Source: Pyxicephalus adspersus
Taxonomy: Eukaryota > Chordata > Amphibia > Anura > Pyxicephalidae
Length of the DNA stretch: 64,000 nt
Assembly: GCF_032062135.1 (NCBI RefSeq)
Contig: NC_092859.1
Coordinates: forward strand, 49,075,852 to 49,139,851
Reading direction: 5' to 3'
The notes under the pieces were generated by a model. It did no database searches. It saw only the letters and a list, made by a program, of their open reading frames with translations, and was not told the DNA's origin. Of this stretch, positions 12,838 through 24,371 are shown one piece after another (the first letter of the stretch is position 1; every line of letters starts with the position of its first letter). Made by a program: the position numbers and the translations under genes.

Positions 12838-13650
12838 ACCTATACCACATTTTCTGGTCATGTCTGTGTATTGCTCCCTGTTGGTGAATAGTAAATGACT
12901 TTCTAGAAGAATTGTTTGGGATATCCATTACTTTGGACTTGTTAACCCATCTACTCATGATTCTGGTACGTGAACTCTCCAAACCTAGCAAACCACTAAT
13001 GGCCAATGTACGAACAGTTGATGGCCTGAATGTGTGATCACATAGATAAATTTAACATAATCTGGGCTCCATGGTATATGTATGTAATCTCAAATCCTCA
13101 AATTTTTGACTTATGAAGCATACCTCATAACATGTACTGATGTGTGATGTCATCTACCAACTATGCTCCAGATCCGGTCACTCCCCTTCTACCTTTTTCT
13201 TCATGTATTTCCTCCCCCCAGGGTTTTTATTCCCCACAAGTGTGAAATATTGTTATTTCTTGTTCATGTTTCTCATTGTTACAATGAATGGTAGAATGTG
13301 AGGTTTTCCCATGTATGGAAAGGAGATGACGTTTCCCATGTATATAATCTATTGGATATGATTGTTCTTAATGGCATTTCTTTATTAAATGATTTATTGG
13401 TGTTATGGGATGAAAAATGAATCACTATGTGCAAAGCTGGAGTCACTACGGAATCAAACCTAAACTCTATAAACTACATGGACAACTACTGCCTCTCTCT
13501 AATTGGACTACGTTATAAAATTTGTGATACCCCCCTGTTGATATTGTTAGTATGTTATTTTGTTTTTTACCCCCTGTACTTTGTTTTGAATGTTTATATT
13601 ATTTAACTGTTCAATAAAAACAATTTTCAAAAAATATAAAAGTGGAAGTC

Positions 13651-14535
13651 TTGCCAAGCAGCAGACCCTTTAAGATTGCCAATAATATTGTCATTATCCA
13701 AAAAGCCTCCTCTGGCTATGTGATTAGTTCTGTTTTGTCATTGGTGATTTTTTCTTAATTATATATCCTAAACTGTCTAAAACAACTTTCCTAGCAGTCA
13801 GTAGGGGAACATTCATTTGACAGAAGGATAGATGTTGGTTGAGCTAAGTTATAAAAAAAGTCAAAAGCAGTTATCTTGTGTTGTAAAAAAAAGTCTGCTT
13901 TTTAAAAGTTTAAAATGGATTGTAGGTTAACTTTAAGTCTGACAGGCTCAGCTGTTATGGATCAGCAGAAAGAAAGCAGACAGAGAATAGGCAGTGACAC
14001 TTGTCACTTGGTTTTGGCATTTCCCTTCTTGTTCATTTCCTTAGAGTTTTCAACAACCAAAATATGATATAGTAAACTTAGGTGTTGCGTTTTATGACAA
14101 ATCTAAAGGATCAATTATTAGTCATTTTTACAGTTTTTACATTTTTGGAATGCAGAAGAAAAAACAAATACTCATGGCATAAAAAAGAGTAAGTAGCAAA
14201 AGATCTTAAGCACAAAATGTTTGAGAACCATTTGCGATTGCATAGAATAATAAAGCTTATGCATAACCTTTTCTAACTGATCTGGGCAGTCACTCTGTGT
14301 CATAGAATAAGGGGATAACCACAGGGAAGGGAAAAAGAGGTGGGAAGAAAAAAAAAGTGAAAACAGGTAAGGCTAAGGGAAAAGGGTATGGGGTACAAGA
14401 GGAAGAGAGGGACATATTGTGAAATGTAGAATGTACTCCCTGAGATCAAGAGCTAGGTCTATGTCTATTAGTTTAGTATTTAGTGTGTGAACAGAAACGG
14501 AAAAAAGACAAGACAAGACTAGGCAATGCCAAAAA
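13651..14535. other. No gene recognised
   Basis: AT-rich, then purine-rich around 14320-14420. No domain or terminal repeats seen. Confidence 0.5.
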
Positions 14536-14559
14536 ATGGGTACAACTAGGCATCCTCTT

Positions 14560-15205
14560 GAAAAAAAAAAAAAAACACTGAGATGGATAAAGGATCAACC
14601 TCCTTGTGTTAGTACCTTGTGGAACTAACTATTCCTAATGATTGGACTGAAATCTGCTGTCATACTTCTATACCAAACTTGCATATCTAGACTGTGAAAT
14701 CTCTGCCCACTATTCTTTACAGAGCTGTTCAAGCTCAGTCTAATTGGATGGACACCGCTGGTGGAATGCCATCTTCAAGTCACCCCACTGATTTTCAGCA
14801 TGCTTCATATCTGGGTTCTAATTAGGTCATGCAAGGACATTCACCATTCTACATTTATCCTGACAAGTGATTTGAGTTTGGTCTCTTCTTGCAACTTTAT
14901 ATATATTACTGTTGTAATATGAATGCAAGGACTACTGTTTGACATACAATCATGTAAGTGCTTTACAGGATTGCCATATGTCTCTTGGTAGCCTCTCTGA
15001 CCAGTTTTCACCCTGCCAAATCTCTGACCAGTTTTCACCCTGCTCATCCATCCAATTTGGGGAAACAGGAGAGTCTTGTAGTACAACACACTTTCCACTT
15101 CCTAATTACAGACTTGGCTGTGTCATAAGGAATAAAAAGACTTTTGAATCACTTTAGTATTTATCTCCTGTGTGTGAACTTCCACCACAGAGATCTTCTG
15201 ACAGT
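14560..15205 (-). pseudogene. Tc1-type transposase remnant with internal deletion
   Basis: On the minus strand, 14975-15130 resembles the N-terminal DNA-binding part of Tc1 transposases (a GTTK-type hinge segment and the RPSK-like linker, in mixed frames). 14600-14830 resembles the C-terminal end, including a degraded SPDLNPIENLW-like block, then HQRCPSN and TELEQLCKE. The central catalytic region between them is missing. A 23-bp segment (14994-15016) is repeated at 15021-15043, disrupting the N-terminal part further. No intact inverted termini were seen. Not functional. Confidence 0.75.
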
Positions 15206-15649
15206 TCCATGCCACCCATAGTTTATTGTTTGCTTTTGAATTAACAATCACTAAAATATTTTAGAAATAGATGTTTCTATTCTAGACTAAACAATCAAAA
15301 TATTTACAATAGAATACAGGTAGCCAATTACATAGCTTGGTGTGCAATGAAGAAGGTGTTTAGTTGCAAATTATTTTATTTACAGGTACTAAAAATGAGA
15401 AGTGGGTGATCATTTACTCGGTGGCTTGATATGGTGGTATGTTTGTTTTATATCTGATTTTTTATATATGTACTTGGTAATCATAAGATTAAGAAAACGT
15501 CTGGAGCCCTAGCTGGAGAGCTGAATTGGGGCTGAATGATGGAGTGAGAAGGGATGGCAGGAAAGGTAAGGGTTAAAGAATCCATGGGAGGGTGTGGGAA
15601 AGTGCGGAAATCAGTTGAAGGGAGATAGAGCAAGCTTTCCGCTTGCCCT

Positions 15650-16107
15650 CCCTGTGTTTTTTAAAGGGGTTTTGTGGGTTGGGGTTGTTTCATTGTCATG
15701 GCAGCGTTGGAGGTCAATAAAGGGAGGTTGATGTTAGATAAGGCAACTGAACAAAAAGGGGGGGAGCAACCCATCCGAAGTATGGAGTTTTCCCAGATAA
15801 GGGGAGCCCCCACGTGGATAGGTTTGCAGTAGCCTGGAAATAGGTGGCATTGATCCAATTAAGAACATCAAAATGTGGCTTCCCTAAACATTCATTGCAA
15901 TCTGGTAAATGCTTTTACTGCATCTGTAGAGATCAGTAGCAAGGGAACATTATGGGACTGTGCACCATGGATAATGTTTAGGGAAATGTTGTCTTTGACT
16001 TCCCAGGCGGGGGTAAAGCCTACCTGGTCGCAATTCATAACATTAAAACAACATAGAAAAAGCCATTTGTACAGGATTTTAGTTAAAATTTTTAGGTCAG
16101 TATTCAA
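15650..16107 (-). pseudogene. L1/Tx1-type LINE reverse transcriptase fragment
   Basis: The minus-strand frame 15892-16107 carries a diagnostic RT stretch: NTDLKILTKIL, then DQVGFTPAWEVKDN (usual form QxGFxPGREtrDN), then HGAQSHNVPLLLISTDAVKAF, corresponding to the first catalytic aspartate block. A stop follows at once. The frame at 15661-15858 may be the diverged continuation of the same element, but I cannot name a motif in it. No 3' tail was recognised on the low-coordinate side, so both ends are truncated. Confidence 0.75.
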
Positions 16108-16439
16108 ATAGTGAATAAAGACAATAAGGTTATGGGAAACACTGGGATATGGGCATGTGAGATCTCACAGACTTTCTCCTGAACATAGTTACTTAACGAG
16201 GTAAAAACCTTACATATGTACAAGTTACATTGTAATAATACAGGGTCAGATTAGTTCAGAAAGAAGGTTCAGTAAGCAGACATCATCACTTTCAGCTGCA
16301 CTCACAAATAAGGTTCAAAGCTTCCAGCTTGTATTTATTTCAAGAAAATACAGTTTACATTACCGTGTGATAAGGTGGCAAGCCCTACCTTGCTCTTAAA
16401 TTTGCCTTCTTAGCACTCTATGAATTTAAAGTAATTTAA

Positions 16440-16626
16440 TCTCACTACTTACCACCACTACATATCTCGTCTCATACTGTGTCTTACTTTCCCCATCTCC
16501 TAGGTTGTAAGCTCTTCGGGGCAGGGTCCTCTCCTGTATTCGTCTTTCATTTGCAACCCCTATTTAATGTACAGTCCTGTGTAATATGCGTTATATAAAT
16601 CCTGTTCAATATTAATAATAATTTAC
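16440..16626 (+). mobile_element. CR1/L2-type LINE or SINE 3' end
   Basis: Contains GGTTGTAAGCTCTTCGGGGC, then TTTAATGTACAG and TTATATAAATCCTGTT, ending in a short AATAATAAT run. This is a common vertebrate interspersed 3' end with a trinucleotide tail. Too short to carry coding sequence. Confidence 0.7.
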
Positions 16627-16784
16627 AATGTCCTTGTAAAAGGGATGCCACTCGGCTCAGCTGGCCAGCACCCTCATTCAGGTGACCTCCTTGGCTATCT
16701 CAGTACACAGGCTTCTTCCAACCTCTTGGCACTCAGGCCTCACACAGGACTTCATCTTGAGTCATACTCAGGCTCAATGCTAAA

Positions 16785-16905
16785 AAGCATTGTGCAATTA
16801 TTTAAAATGGGGGGGGTATGCTTTCTTGATCCCCTAAGGCAATCAGATATTCTCTGGATCAACAGTAAATCTTCTATAATGGAGTGTTCCACAGCAACTC
16901 TGTGC
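16785..16905 (+). repeat. CR1-like module, copy 1
   Basis: GATCCCCTAAGGCAATCAGA followed by TCTCTGGATCAACAGT matches the modules at 55590-55660 and 63700-63790. It is an old fragment without termini, and the overlapping open frames are incidental. Confidence 0.55.
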
Positions 16906-19004
16906 TCTTTCAGAAGGTCCAAATCCTTAACGAAAGACATTATAAGAATGTTTAGAGTTTAGTATACAGTACCTGAAGCAGAGGGCTTTGTCAGCGGAGA
17001 GATGAGCCCAATGTCCTTTTTGAAGATTTAGGAAATTTATGCAACTTAGATTCCTTAGGAGTCTTAGCCAACCTATTTCCTGTTTTTTACTGTAGTCATA
17101 GATTTAATATTTACAGAGATAATTTACTAGATGGTGTGGGAAAGCTTTTGCTGTGCATTCTTTCCAATTAAATAAATTAAAGATCTCTATAAGTATACAG
17201 AAAGCAAAAAAATGAATAAATGCACTACCTGTCAAGCATGTTAAAGTAGACTAAAATAATTGCTAGGTGTACAGAATACTTGCCAGTTATGGCACACAGC
17301 TACATTTTTCTTGGTGCCCTGCAGTAATAATGTGTTTTGGATCCCATCACTGCTGCATCCCCTGAAGCTGAAAACATTTTCACTGCTTACTCTTATAGGT
17401 CTACAGCAATTCACTTCTGACATGGGCAGCCTCTGAAGATCAGCCTCAAATGAACATTTGCAGGAGTTACATTGTCCCAGCAATCTATTTTATCTATTGC
17501 CAAAAATATTTTACCTTTTTCAGACATTTTGTTTGGGTTTACTTTGTCTTGGATTATATTGAAAAGATTTGATTCTTTCAAACAGTTGTCAAAGATGAAT
17601 TTATTTCCCTCTTGAAATAACAGAAACTTCTTGCTATAGATGGAGCTTTCACAGACACATGTGTGAGAACAATCAAAGGTGGTTATTGTTCTGATTAATT
17701 AGGAAAATATGGTGGTATTTATGCAAAGTGAAATAGTAGTAGTAGTGAAGTGGTACAGAAAGTTATTTAAAAGTAAACAGTGAACAGTGATCTTTCAGGA
17801 ATCCAGAGTCATTGATGGCCCTGAACAATCCATGGCCCTGATATCCAGGCTCTCCTCTCAAGTGCCAGTTTATTAGCCATTGTTTCTTATTTATACTTTG
17901 GTCATTGTCATTGTTGTTATTGTTTCTTATTCATACTTTGGTTTGTGTTACACAAAAGAAACAGATTTACAAGACAATCACTCTTCACAATGCAGTCAAC
18001 TTTCCAGATATTTCAAAAATGGTGAACAAAGGTCAGTTGGTACCAAGCATGAGCCCAGGAAAACAAAAGGTGTAGATAAAAGTCTTTTGTTGGTATGAGG
18101 CAAAAGCCCTTTATATAGTGTACTTTATTATTCCTTCTTATAAAAAACAAAAGGTCCACATCACAGTAAAGAAGAATGCTGTTGTTAGGTTAAGTTTTAA
18201 GTTCCACTGCAAGGGAATTGAGACAGTTTTTTCAATAGGCAGCCTCTCAAGCATAGATTTGGGACAGGAAATGTGTTATTATGATCATTTTCAAGTTGTG
18301 ATCCTTATCTGATTCGTTCACCTCTAGTAATACCACTTATGTGAGATTCCAGTATAATCACCTTTGAGCCATTGGGAGTAGGAGTTTGGATTAAAAAGAA
18401 GTCTTAAGTTGAGCCTCAGTTAAGTCCCTTATTTGTTCATTTTGTAAGAAATGATGAGGTTTCCACTAACAAAAACAAAGGAAGACCAAACTATTTTAAA
18501 AAGTAATGGTCTGCAATAGTAGAAATAGGGGAGTCCAAAGGGTGAATATTTTAATGTCTTATAAAGAAATAGCTAATTCTCAAGTATGCAGAAAGAGTTT
18601 TTGAATAGAAAGTGATCACCATTAAATTTAAAATATTATTTAAAAAAATGTTCTTTTTTTTACAAGTATAATGTATAAAACTGTAAAGTATAATCTGAGC
18701 CATATAATACAGGTACATTTTATTATAAATGAGCATGTTCCAGTAAATAACCCCAATAAATTATGTTTGCTTAAGTGAGTGAGTAAAATAATAAATTATG
18801 CATACCATAAATCCATGAAGAACATGGTATAAGACATTCTCATCAATAGCTATGCATACATATCCTGTGTCCTGCACATAAGTAGGAAAAAAGGGAACCT
18901 TTTGCTGCATGCAAATTACTCTTTCTCGTTTTAGTACTAAGAAAATATAGCATGTCTAGTTGATGTTCTAATCCTGCTGGTATGGTAATACCATGACTGT
19001 GACA
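16906..19004. other. No gene recognised
   Basis: AT-rich. There is a small direct duplication around 17882-17942 (TTTCTTATTTATACTTTGGT against TTTCTTATTCATACTTTGGT). A cysteine-rich minus-strand frame at 17241-17483 is discussed under rejected items. Confidence 0.5.
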
Positions 19005-19560
19005 AGGCAGAGACCCCGCATACAGTGCCCTCCACCCCTTAAGAAAAAAACTCTCAAATGACACCCCCAATGATGGTTAAATGACCGAAAGGCCTTTTAT
19101 TAACAACATTTCTCAAAACAATTACAATTATCTAAACATTTTCCATAAATAACCAAAACAAATAAATAACCATAAACAACCAAATAGCAAATAATTCCCA
19201 TAAATAATAATCCACATACCAATAAAAATACATAAATAACACATTTTCTTATAACCTTGACTCAATAAACCCACTCTCCTAGGTATTGGTCCTCGAAGGT
19301 CCCCTCTACTATACCCCCAAACTTATTTTGGTCTGCACCGTTGTGATATATATGCTCCCAGCCGCACCACAAGCTCAGGAACGATATCAGCAGCCCACTT
19401 CAACCAAGACCCATCAACAACCAATAACCAAAATTCCAGAAAGATTCATACCGAAGATGAACCACTCACCCTCACTGAAATGAAAACCACCTCACCGCAG
19501 CCACAACCTAAACTAAATCCCCACCATCACCCAAATACTAGGGAGGATGGGCGGGAAACT
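19005..19560 (-). repeat. Probable retroelement 3' region (minus strand), unclassified
   Basis: Read on the minus strand, AATAAAAGGCCTTTCGGTCA near 19081-19100 looks like a polyadenylation signal with conserved surroundings, preceded by a T- and A-rich segment with repeated TTATTTAT-type units (19120-19260). The pattern suggests the end of an LTR or other retroelement. No coding domain and no second copy in the window, so the class is open. Confidence 0.35.
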
Positions 19561-20204
19561 TTCTCCACTCTTCCCATCATGCCGTAGAATGATCCTCCCC
19601 TTCCGTTTCCCCCCCACTTTCACTCCCCTTCCCCCTCCCTCAACAATGTCAACCCCCCCCCCTCACCACTCTGCAAATTAGTTAACCCTAGCACTGTCTG
19701 CTCCCTACTCCTTCCCATTTATGGAGGCCTTCTACTATCCTTTCACTACGTTTACCCGCTCCAGGCCTCTCTTTAAAATGTATGGGACTTATTCTAATGT
19801 ACAGGATTTTTTTGGGCTCTATAGCCTGATCAGATATAAGTGTTCCCATTGGTCCCCAACCCACTGTCCATGTAGTCCCATATTGCCCATATTGATGTTC
19901 TGAAATTGGCCAATCTGATGGACGTCTGAACATTTTTGTCCTCCTGAATAGTAAAATATTTTATTTACTTGAGGTACTGTTCAGATTAAAATATTCCTCT
20001 CTTTATTTCTATATGTTTAAATTAAACAAATTAGTGGTCACTGATTAGTTTCCTTCTTGAATGATCTTGTGAAGCCTGGGCCTGGGTGGCCTCCTAACTG
20101 GGTGGTAGATCCCAGTCTAAACACAGACTAAATTTTTATTTTATACCCACAGATAAGTTTGTTTTCAGGCAAAAAAAGGTGACATCACCAAAAATGGCAA
20201 TATA
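19561..20204. other. Pyrimidine-rich then mixed sequence
   Basis: A pyrimidine-rich segment with C runs at about 19600-19670, then unremarkable sequence. No gene. Confidence 0.5.
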
Positions 20205-20473
20205 ATCAATATGTCAGAACTTGATGAAAAGCAGATTTTTTAAAAACATTTGACAATAATGTCAAATGGCCAAGTCAAATGAAGTGATTGTGTTAAAAAG
20301 GGCTTTAGTTCCTCACATTTTTAGGCAATCATTTTGTTCAACCCACTGATATAAAGCTGAAAGTCTGCAGTTCAACTGCATCTGAGTTGTTTCATTTCAA
20401 ATTAATTGTGGTAATGAACAGAACCAAAATTCGAAAAAAGTTGTTTCTTTTCAAATATTTATAGACCTAACTA
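20205..20473 (-). mobile_element. Terminal region of a Tc1-type element
   Basis: Read in reverse from 20473, it starts TAGTTAGGTCTATAAATATT and continues with GAAACAACTCAGATGCAG and TCAGTGGGTTGAACAAAA. I recognise this as the long terminal region of a widespread vertebrate Tc1 group. A TA follows the end (20474-20475). Only this end is present; no transposase was recognised on its inner side. It may belong to a different copy from the transposase remnant that follows. Confidence 0.7.
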
Positions 20474-20499
20474 TATGTCAAAGAGTAGTCATGCATGCA

Positions 20500-21190
20500 C
20501 ATAATATCAATATCACTAATGCTCCACAAATATGGCTTGTATGGGAGGGTTGCATGAAAGAACAACTCCTTTGCAAAGGCCACATTCTTAAATGAGCTTC
20601 CAAGGCCAAATGTAAAAAAATATTTTTGTCAGATGAGACCAAAATCAAACTAGTTGGCCTCATCATGAATTGGTACATCTATGGGAAGGCCAATACAGCC
20701 ATCAAAAGAACACCATGCCTAAAAAAAAGAATAGAGGTGGTTGTCAGGGTATTTCTTGCAACAGGAACATGTGCACTTGTCAGTGCAGATAAAATTTGCA
20801 TGCGGAAATACCATCAAACTATTGAGAAAAACCTGCCCCCCCCTCCCCGCCAGAACATTGTTGATGGGAGGAAGAAGATTCACAATGATCCAAAGCACAC
20901 AGCAAAATTGACCACATAATGGCTAAAAGAGAAAAAGTAATTGAGTGGCTTAGTCAAAGTCCAGATTTAAACTCTATTTTCAACTCTTTGAACTATATTT
21001 AAACTCTTTGAAGATAGCAGTCTGCCAGCAAGGTCAGCATCCAAAGTGACTGAGCTTAAACAGTTTTTTAAGAAGAATGGGCAAACATTGAACAGTCTAG
21101 ATATGTAAAGTTAGTAGAGAAGTATCCCAACAGAGCTCAATTTTTCCCTCTTACTTGACATTTGTTCTTGATCTGTAGAAGTCTGAAATA
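20500..21190 (+). pseudogene. Tc1-type transposase remnant
   Basis: Plus-strand remains of a DDE transposase that would cut and paste a Tc1 element at TA sites. Visible blocks: SDETKIKLVG at about 20629-20658 (first catalytic Asp region), a glycine/serine-poor middle, NDPKHTAK at about 20884-20907 (second Asp), and SQSPDLNSIFNSL at about 20954-20992. The usual motif there is SPDLNPIENLW, so the third catalytic residue Glu appears replaced by Phe. Frameshifts and stops separate the blocks. The N-terminal DNA-binding domain is missing. The 3' part (21061-21190) continues as weakly conserved Tc1 end sequence. Confidence 0.8.
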
Positions 21191-22002
21191 AAATGTTTTC
21201 AAGGCCATGCAACTTGAACACATATATATATTAAATGATTGCTTCACAAGTTAAAATATTGTGTAGTGTTTTTAATTTACAAAATGAAAATCGAGAGTAA
21301 ATATTTATTGATGTAAGTGTATCATTTGCTTTACACAACATATAAATACATTCTTACAAAATCTAATATATTTGTTCACAAAGTGTAAAGATTTAGTATC
21401 AAGCATTAGTTGAAAAGAAAATCTGAAATTAGGGAAAACAGGAAAGGAAATCTGAAATTAGGGAAAACAGGGACAAGAGATGAGGGGAAAGAAAAAGAGA
21501 CGAGGAGATAAAACTTGCATATTCTTTGATGACAAGTTTATGCTTTTGCCCACAAATTAAATAAAACAGAATGTAAAGGTATTTTATAAATCAAAGTTGA
21601 ATACTATAGATAATCACTAAAATGATCTAATAGTAAATAATTATATATCAAGTTGATATTTATTATTATATTATGTAAACAAAATCTTATATTTAAGAAC
21701 CCTTTAAAACAAATTCACATAAATCATCAGGAATTTATTTTAAACTGGCTCTACAAGATCAAAAGGAGAAATAAAAGCTTGCCTCTGGCAACCTATATGT
21801 TCCAGGAATTAGTCTCATTAGTTGTTTTGGATAACGTGTGCCTATTTAGATGGAATTAAATTTTGAATTCACGTTGTTTCTGAAACCATTTTTAGCATTT
21901 TTTGACTGCTAATCAAACTTTGATGTTTACATACAACCTCTTTAATTAAAACCTTAACAGAAAAAAAACAAAAAACAAAAAACAAATATTGTTTGCACAC
22001 GA
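21191..22002. other. AT-rich sequence, nothing recognised
   Basis: AT-rich. A near-exact tandem duplication of about 25 bp, with TCTGAAATTAGGGAAAACAG twice, lies around 21422-21470. No gene. Confidence 0.5.
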
Positions 22003-22128
22003 CTGGATGACAGACTGGAGGTCAGCACAACTTTATTCTTTAAGAAAAATCACTCTACACTTTGCAGTAAGAAATTAGCCTAATTTAGTGAATAAAGTTG
22101 TGTTGACTCATCCAGCACTCATCCAGTT
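22003..22128. repeat. Short inverted-repeat element
   Basis: The arms at about 22003-22037 and 22091-22128 (core GTCAGCACAACTTTATTC and its complement, plus ACTGGATGA) enclose a 50-bp loop. This is the size and form of a tiny MITE or a hairpin. No target duplication identified. Confidence 0.5.
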
Positions 22129-22860
22129 ATGAGAACCAGTGTCTGAGCTTCACCATGTTCAAGTGCCCCTCTCCTTTCTATATTAGGACCTGTGAGATCT
22201 GGCTTGTTAGACAAGGGAGGGGACAAAAAATTTGTTGCCAGAAATATGCCTGCCCCCGACAATGTCAAGGTCAATTGTTGGGGGGGCTTATAATGTAAAT
22301 ACCATTTGATGTGGGAGGTCTGTGGGCAGGGTTGAAGAAACCCTAAAAATAAACATACCACACAAATTTAAATAAATAAACTAATGCCTTTGCAGGTGTA
22401 AAAAGTGTTAATATTATTTTTTAGGTCTTTTGTATCATTAAAAAATATTTGTATTTCATTAAATATCTTCATAGAAAGTTACAGCAACAATTCAATAAGA
22501 ATACATGAGTGTAAATATGTGTATGTGTGGTGACTAGTGTTGGTCGAATAGCTCATTAGTCGATTCGGCAGCTATTCGCTCGAATATAGCAAAAAAATAC
22601 GGGTGGTTGAACATCGAATTGGAACACCATTAAAGTCAATGGGAGCAGAAAGTCGGGTTTGTTTCAGCACTGTGTAGAGCTTCTACAGCCTCCAAACAGG
22701 TGTAAAAAATTATAAAATTATAAAATTATAAAAGGATACACAAAAAGATACATTGTAAAAGGATACATAAAAAGATACATTATAAAGAGATACATAACAC
22801 TATTACATACCCCTGGACTTCACATGAAGATTATAGAGCACCTGTCAAATCTATTTTAGG

Positions 22861-23290
22861 CTAAAGCTAGGTACACACTTCCAATAATTATTGTTAGAAA
22901 ATGAACGATTACGACCGATCAACGATTAACGATTATGCACGATTATACTTGAACAATCATATTGTGCACAATTCTGTACATGCTGTAACAATATGATCGT
23001 TCAAATATAATCCACCAACAGCGTCCACACACTAGATACAATCGTTTGAACGATGCAGGGAGGGACATGTAAAGGAGAAAGTGTACCGCAGAAACATGCA
23101 TGATCACTGAACGTCACGATACTGTACACACGATAGATAGTGAAAGATCGTCGTCCAATCAGATCCACCATGGTGGTCGTTCATTTCCAACGACAATCCT
23201 CTTCGTCGGCGTCCTTGGTCACTTTTTCTTGGCCAATCGGTTGTTCATCGGTCGTTTCTAACGTTAATTATTGGACGTGTGTATGCAGTC
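22861..23290. mobile_element. Inverted-repeat element nested in hAT copy 1
   Basis: CTAAAGCTAGGTACACACTT at the left faces, in reverse at the right, TGCATACACACGTCCAATAA. The same unit sits in copy 2 at 36668-37100, where the right end still reads TAGCTTTAG. Its presence in both copies shows that it entered before the parent element multiplied, or that it is an ancestral part of that element. The interior is rich in ACGATT-type words. Confidence 0.65.
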
Positions 23291-23987
23291 TACATGGACT
23301 GCATTGCCATGGGCTAATCTACACCAGGACGTTTCCTTCAGGCACATTTTTAAGCGTTATCGTAAAAGTTGCTTGCAACATTTAAAAAATTAAAACGCTG
23401 GATAAACGCGGGAAAACGCTTCCATTGAACTCAGTGGAGAATTTTTCAAGCATTTTTAAGCTTTTATGAAAGCTTCCATTAAAAACAAGGGGGGCTTTTA
23501 TAAACATTTTTAGCAGGACTTTGAAATCTGGAAGCCCCCTTTAATAAGGAGACTCCCAGATCTCCACCGCCTCACCCTGGGGAATGAGTACAGGGGTACA
23601 TAAATCCCCTTACTCATTCCCTGAAAGGGTTAAAACATAAGTAAAAAAAATAGGACAAGGCTTTAATTTAAAATTTTTTTATTAATGTGTGTGTGTTTGT
23701 GTAATTTAACTTTTTTTTTTTTTTTTTACAGGTTATCCCAATGACAGGAGGATTTCCAGGGTTGCAATGCACCTGGAAATCCTCCTGACAGTGAGGGATT
23801 GCAGGGCACTAGGGGTTAAATGAGGACAAGCCTCTCCATTCACCCCTAGTGCTCTGGCTGAGGTTTTATATTTCTCAGCCATCCAGCACTAGAGATGAAT
23901 GGGGAGATTTGTGCCCATTCATCCCTAGTGCTCTGTGATTGGCTGAGAAATAGGAAACCCTGATGACAGCTCAAACATCATCAGGAC

Positions 23988-24140
23988 TTCCCTTTCCTCA
24001 GCCAATCAGGGAGCAGAGTAATCAGCAGAACTTTACTATGCTGACAGCTGTGCTCCCTTGATCGCTCCACGATCAGTGGAGCAGAGCTGTCAGCATAGTA
24101 AAGTTCCGCTGATTGCTCTGCTCCCTGAGGAAAGGGAAAG
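23988..24140. repeat. Long hairpin near the 3' end of hAT copy 1
   Basis: The arms with CTTTACTATGCTGACAGCT and its complement are about 65 bp each and nearly perfect, around a loop containing GATCGCTCCACGATC. Sister copy 2 has only the left arm. Confidence 0.8.
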
Positions 24141-24371
24141 CCTGATGACAGCAAAGGCATCATCAGGATTTCCATTACTGATCGTGGAGTGATAGTATCT
24201 CCATTCAACCTCTATTGCCCTCGTATTGCCTGCGGTTACAGCTATTTGAAGGCACCTGCTTTCAATTAGCTGTGACCGCAAAGTTCCCACGGTCCAGGAA
24301 TTTTTTTTTTTTTTTTCTCCTGAATTTTTTGAAGGGACAATCCGAATTCAAACATCAACACTAGTGGTGAC

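Larger units (their letters stand above)
9340..13650 (+). mobile_element. L1/Tx1-type LINE, decayed, with 3' end
   Basis: A non-LTR retrotransposon of about 4.3 kb on the plus strand. Order: apurinic-type endonuclease (about 9373-10080), linker, reverse transcriptase (about 10770-11620), thumb and C-terminal region (about 11780-12480, resuming at 12846-13020), and a 3' untranslated region ending near 13613-13640 with AATAAA followed by an A-rich stretch. A 346-bp hAT MITE interrupts the C-terminal part. No ORF1 was recognised. Fragments of the same kind of element occur on the minus strand at 15650-16107 and 50974-51222. Assignment to the L1/Tx1 group comes from the ORF2 motifs. Confidence 0.85.
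22535..24363. mobile_element. Complete non-autonomous hAT element, copy 1
   Basis: A 1829-bp element. Left end TAGTGTTGGTCGAA; right end read in reverse TAGTGTTGATGTTTGAA. It is flanked on both sides by GTGGTGAC (22527-22534 and 24364-24371), a perfect 8-bp target duplication typical of hAT. There is no transposase frame, so it would need a partner in trans. Internal parts in order: a 24-bp-type tandem repeat (22690-22800), a nested inverted-repeat element (22861-23290), a poly-T and TG-rich stretch, paired GGTTAAATGAGGACAAG modules, and a long hairpin (about 23988-24140). A 3'-truncated sister copy lies at 36325-37927. Confidence 0.92.

Noticed and set aside
17241..17483. A cysteine-rich minus-strand frame with a GTAAGC-like donor inside
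   Set aside because: No family resemblance, no clear acceptor at a fitting place, and the frame continues past the possible donor. One short frame is not enough to call an exon.
22535..24363. A hidden transposase inside hAT copy 1
   Set aside because: All three frames on both strands are closed frequently, and no hAT motif was seen. The element is non-autonomous.
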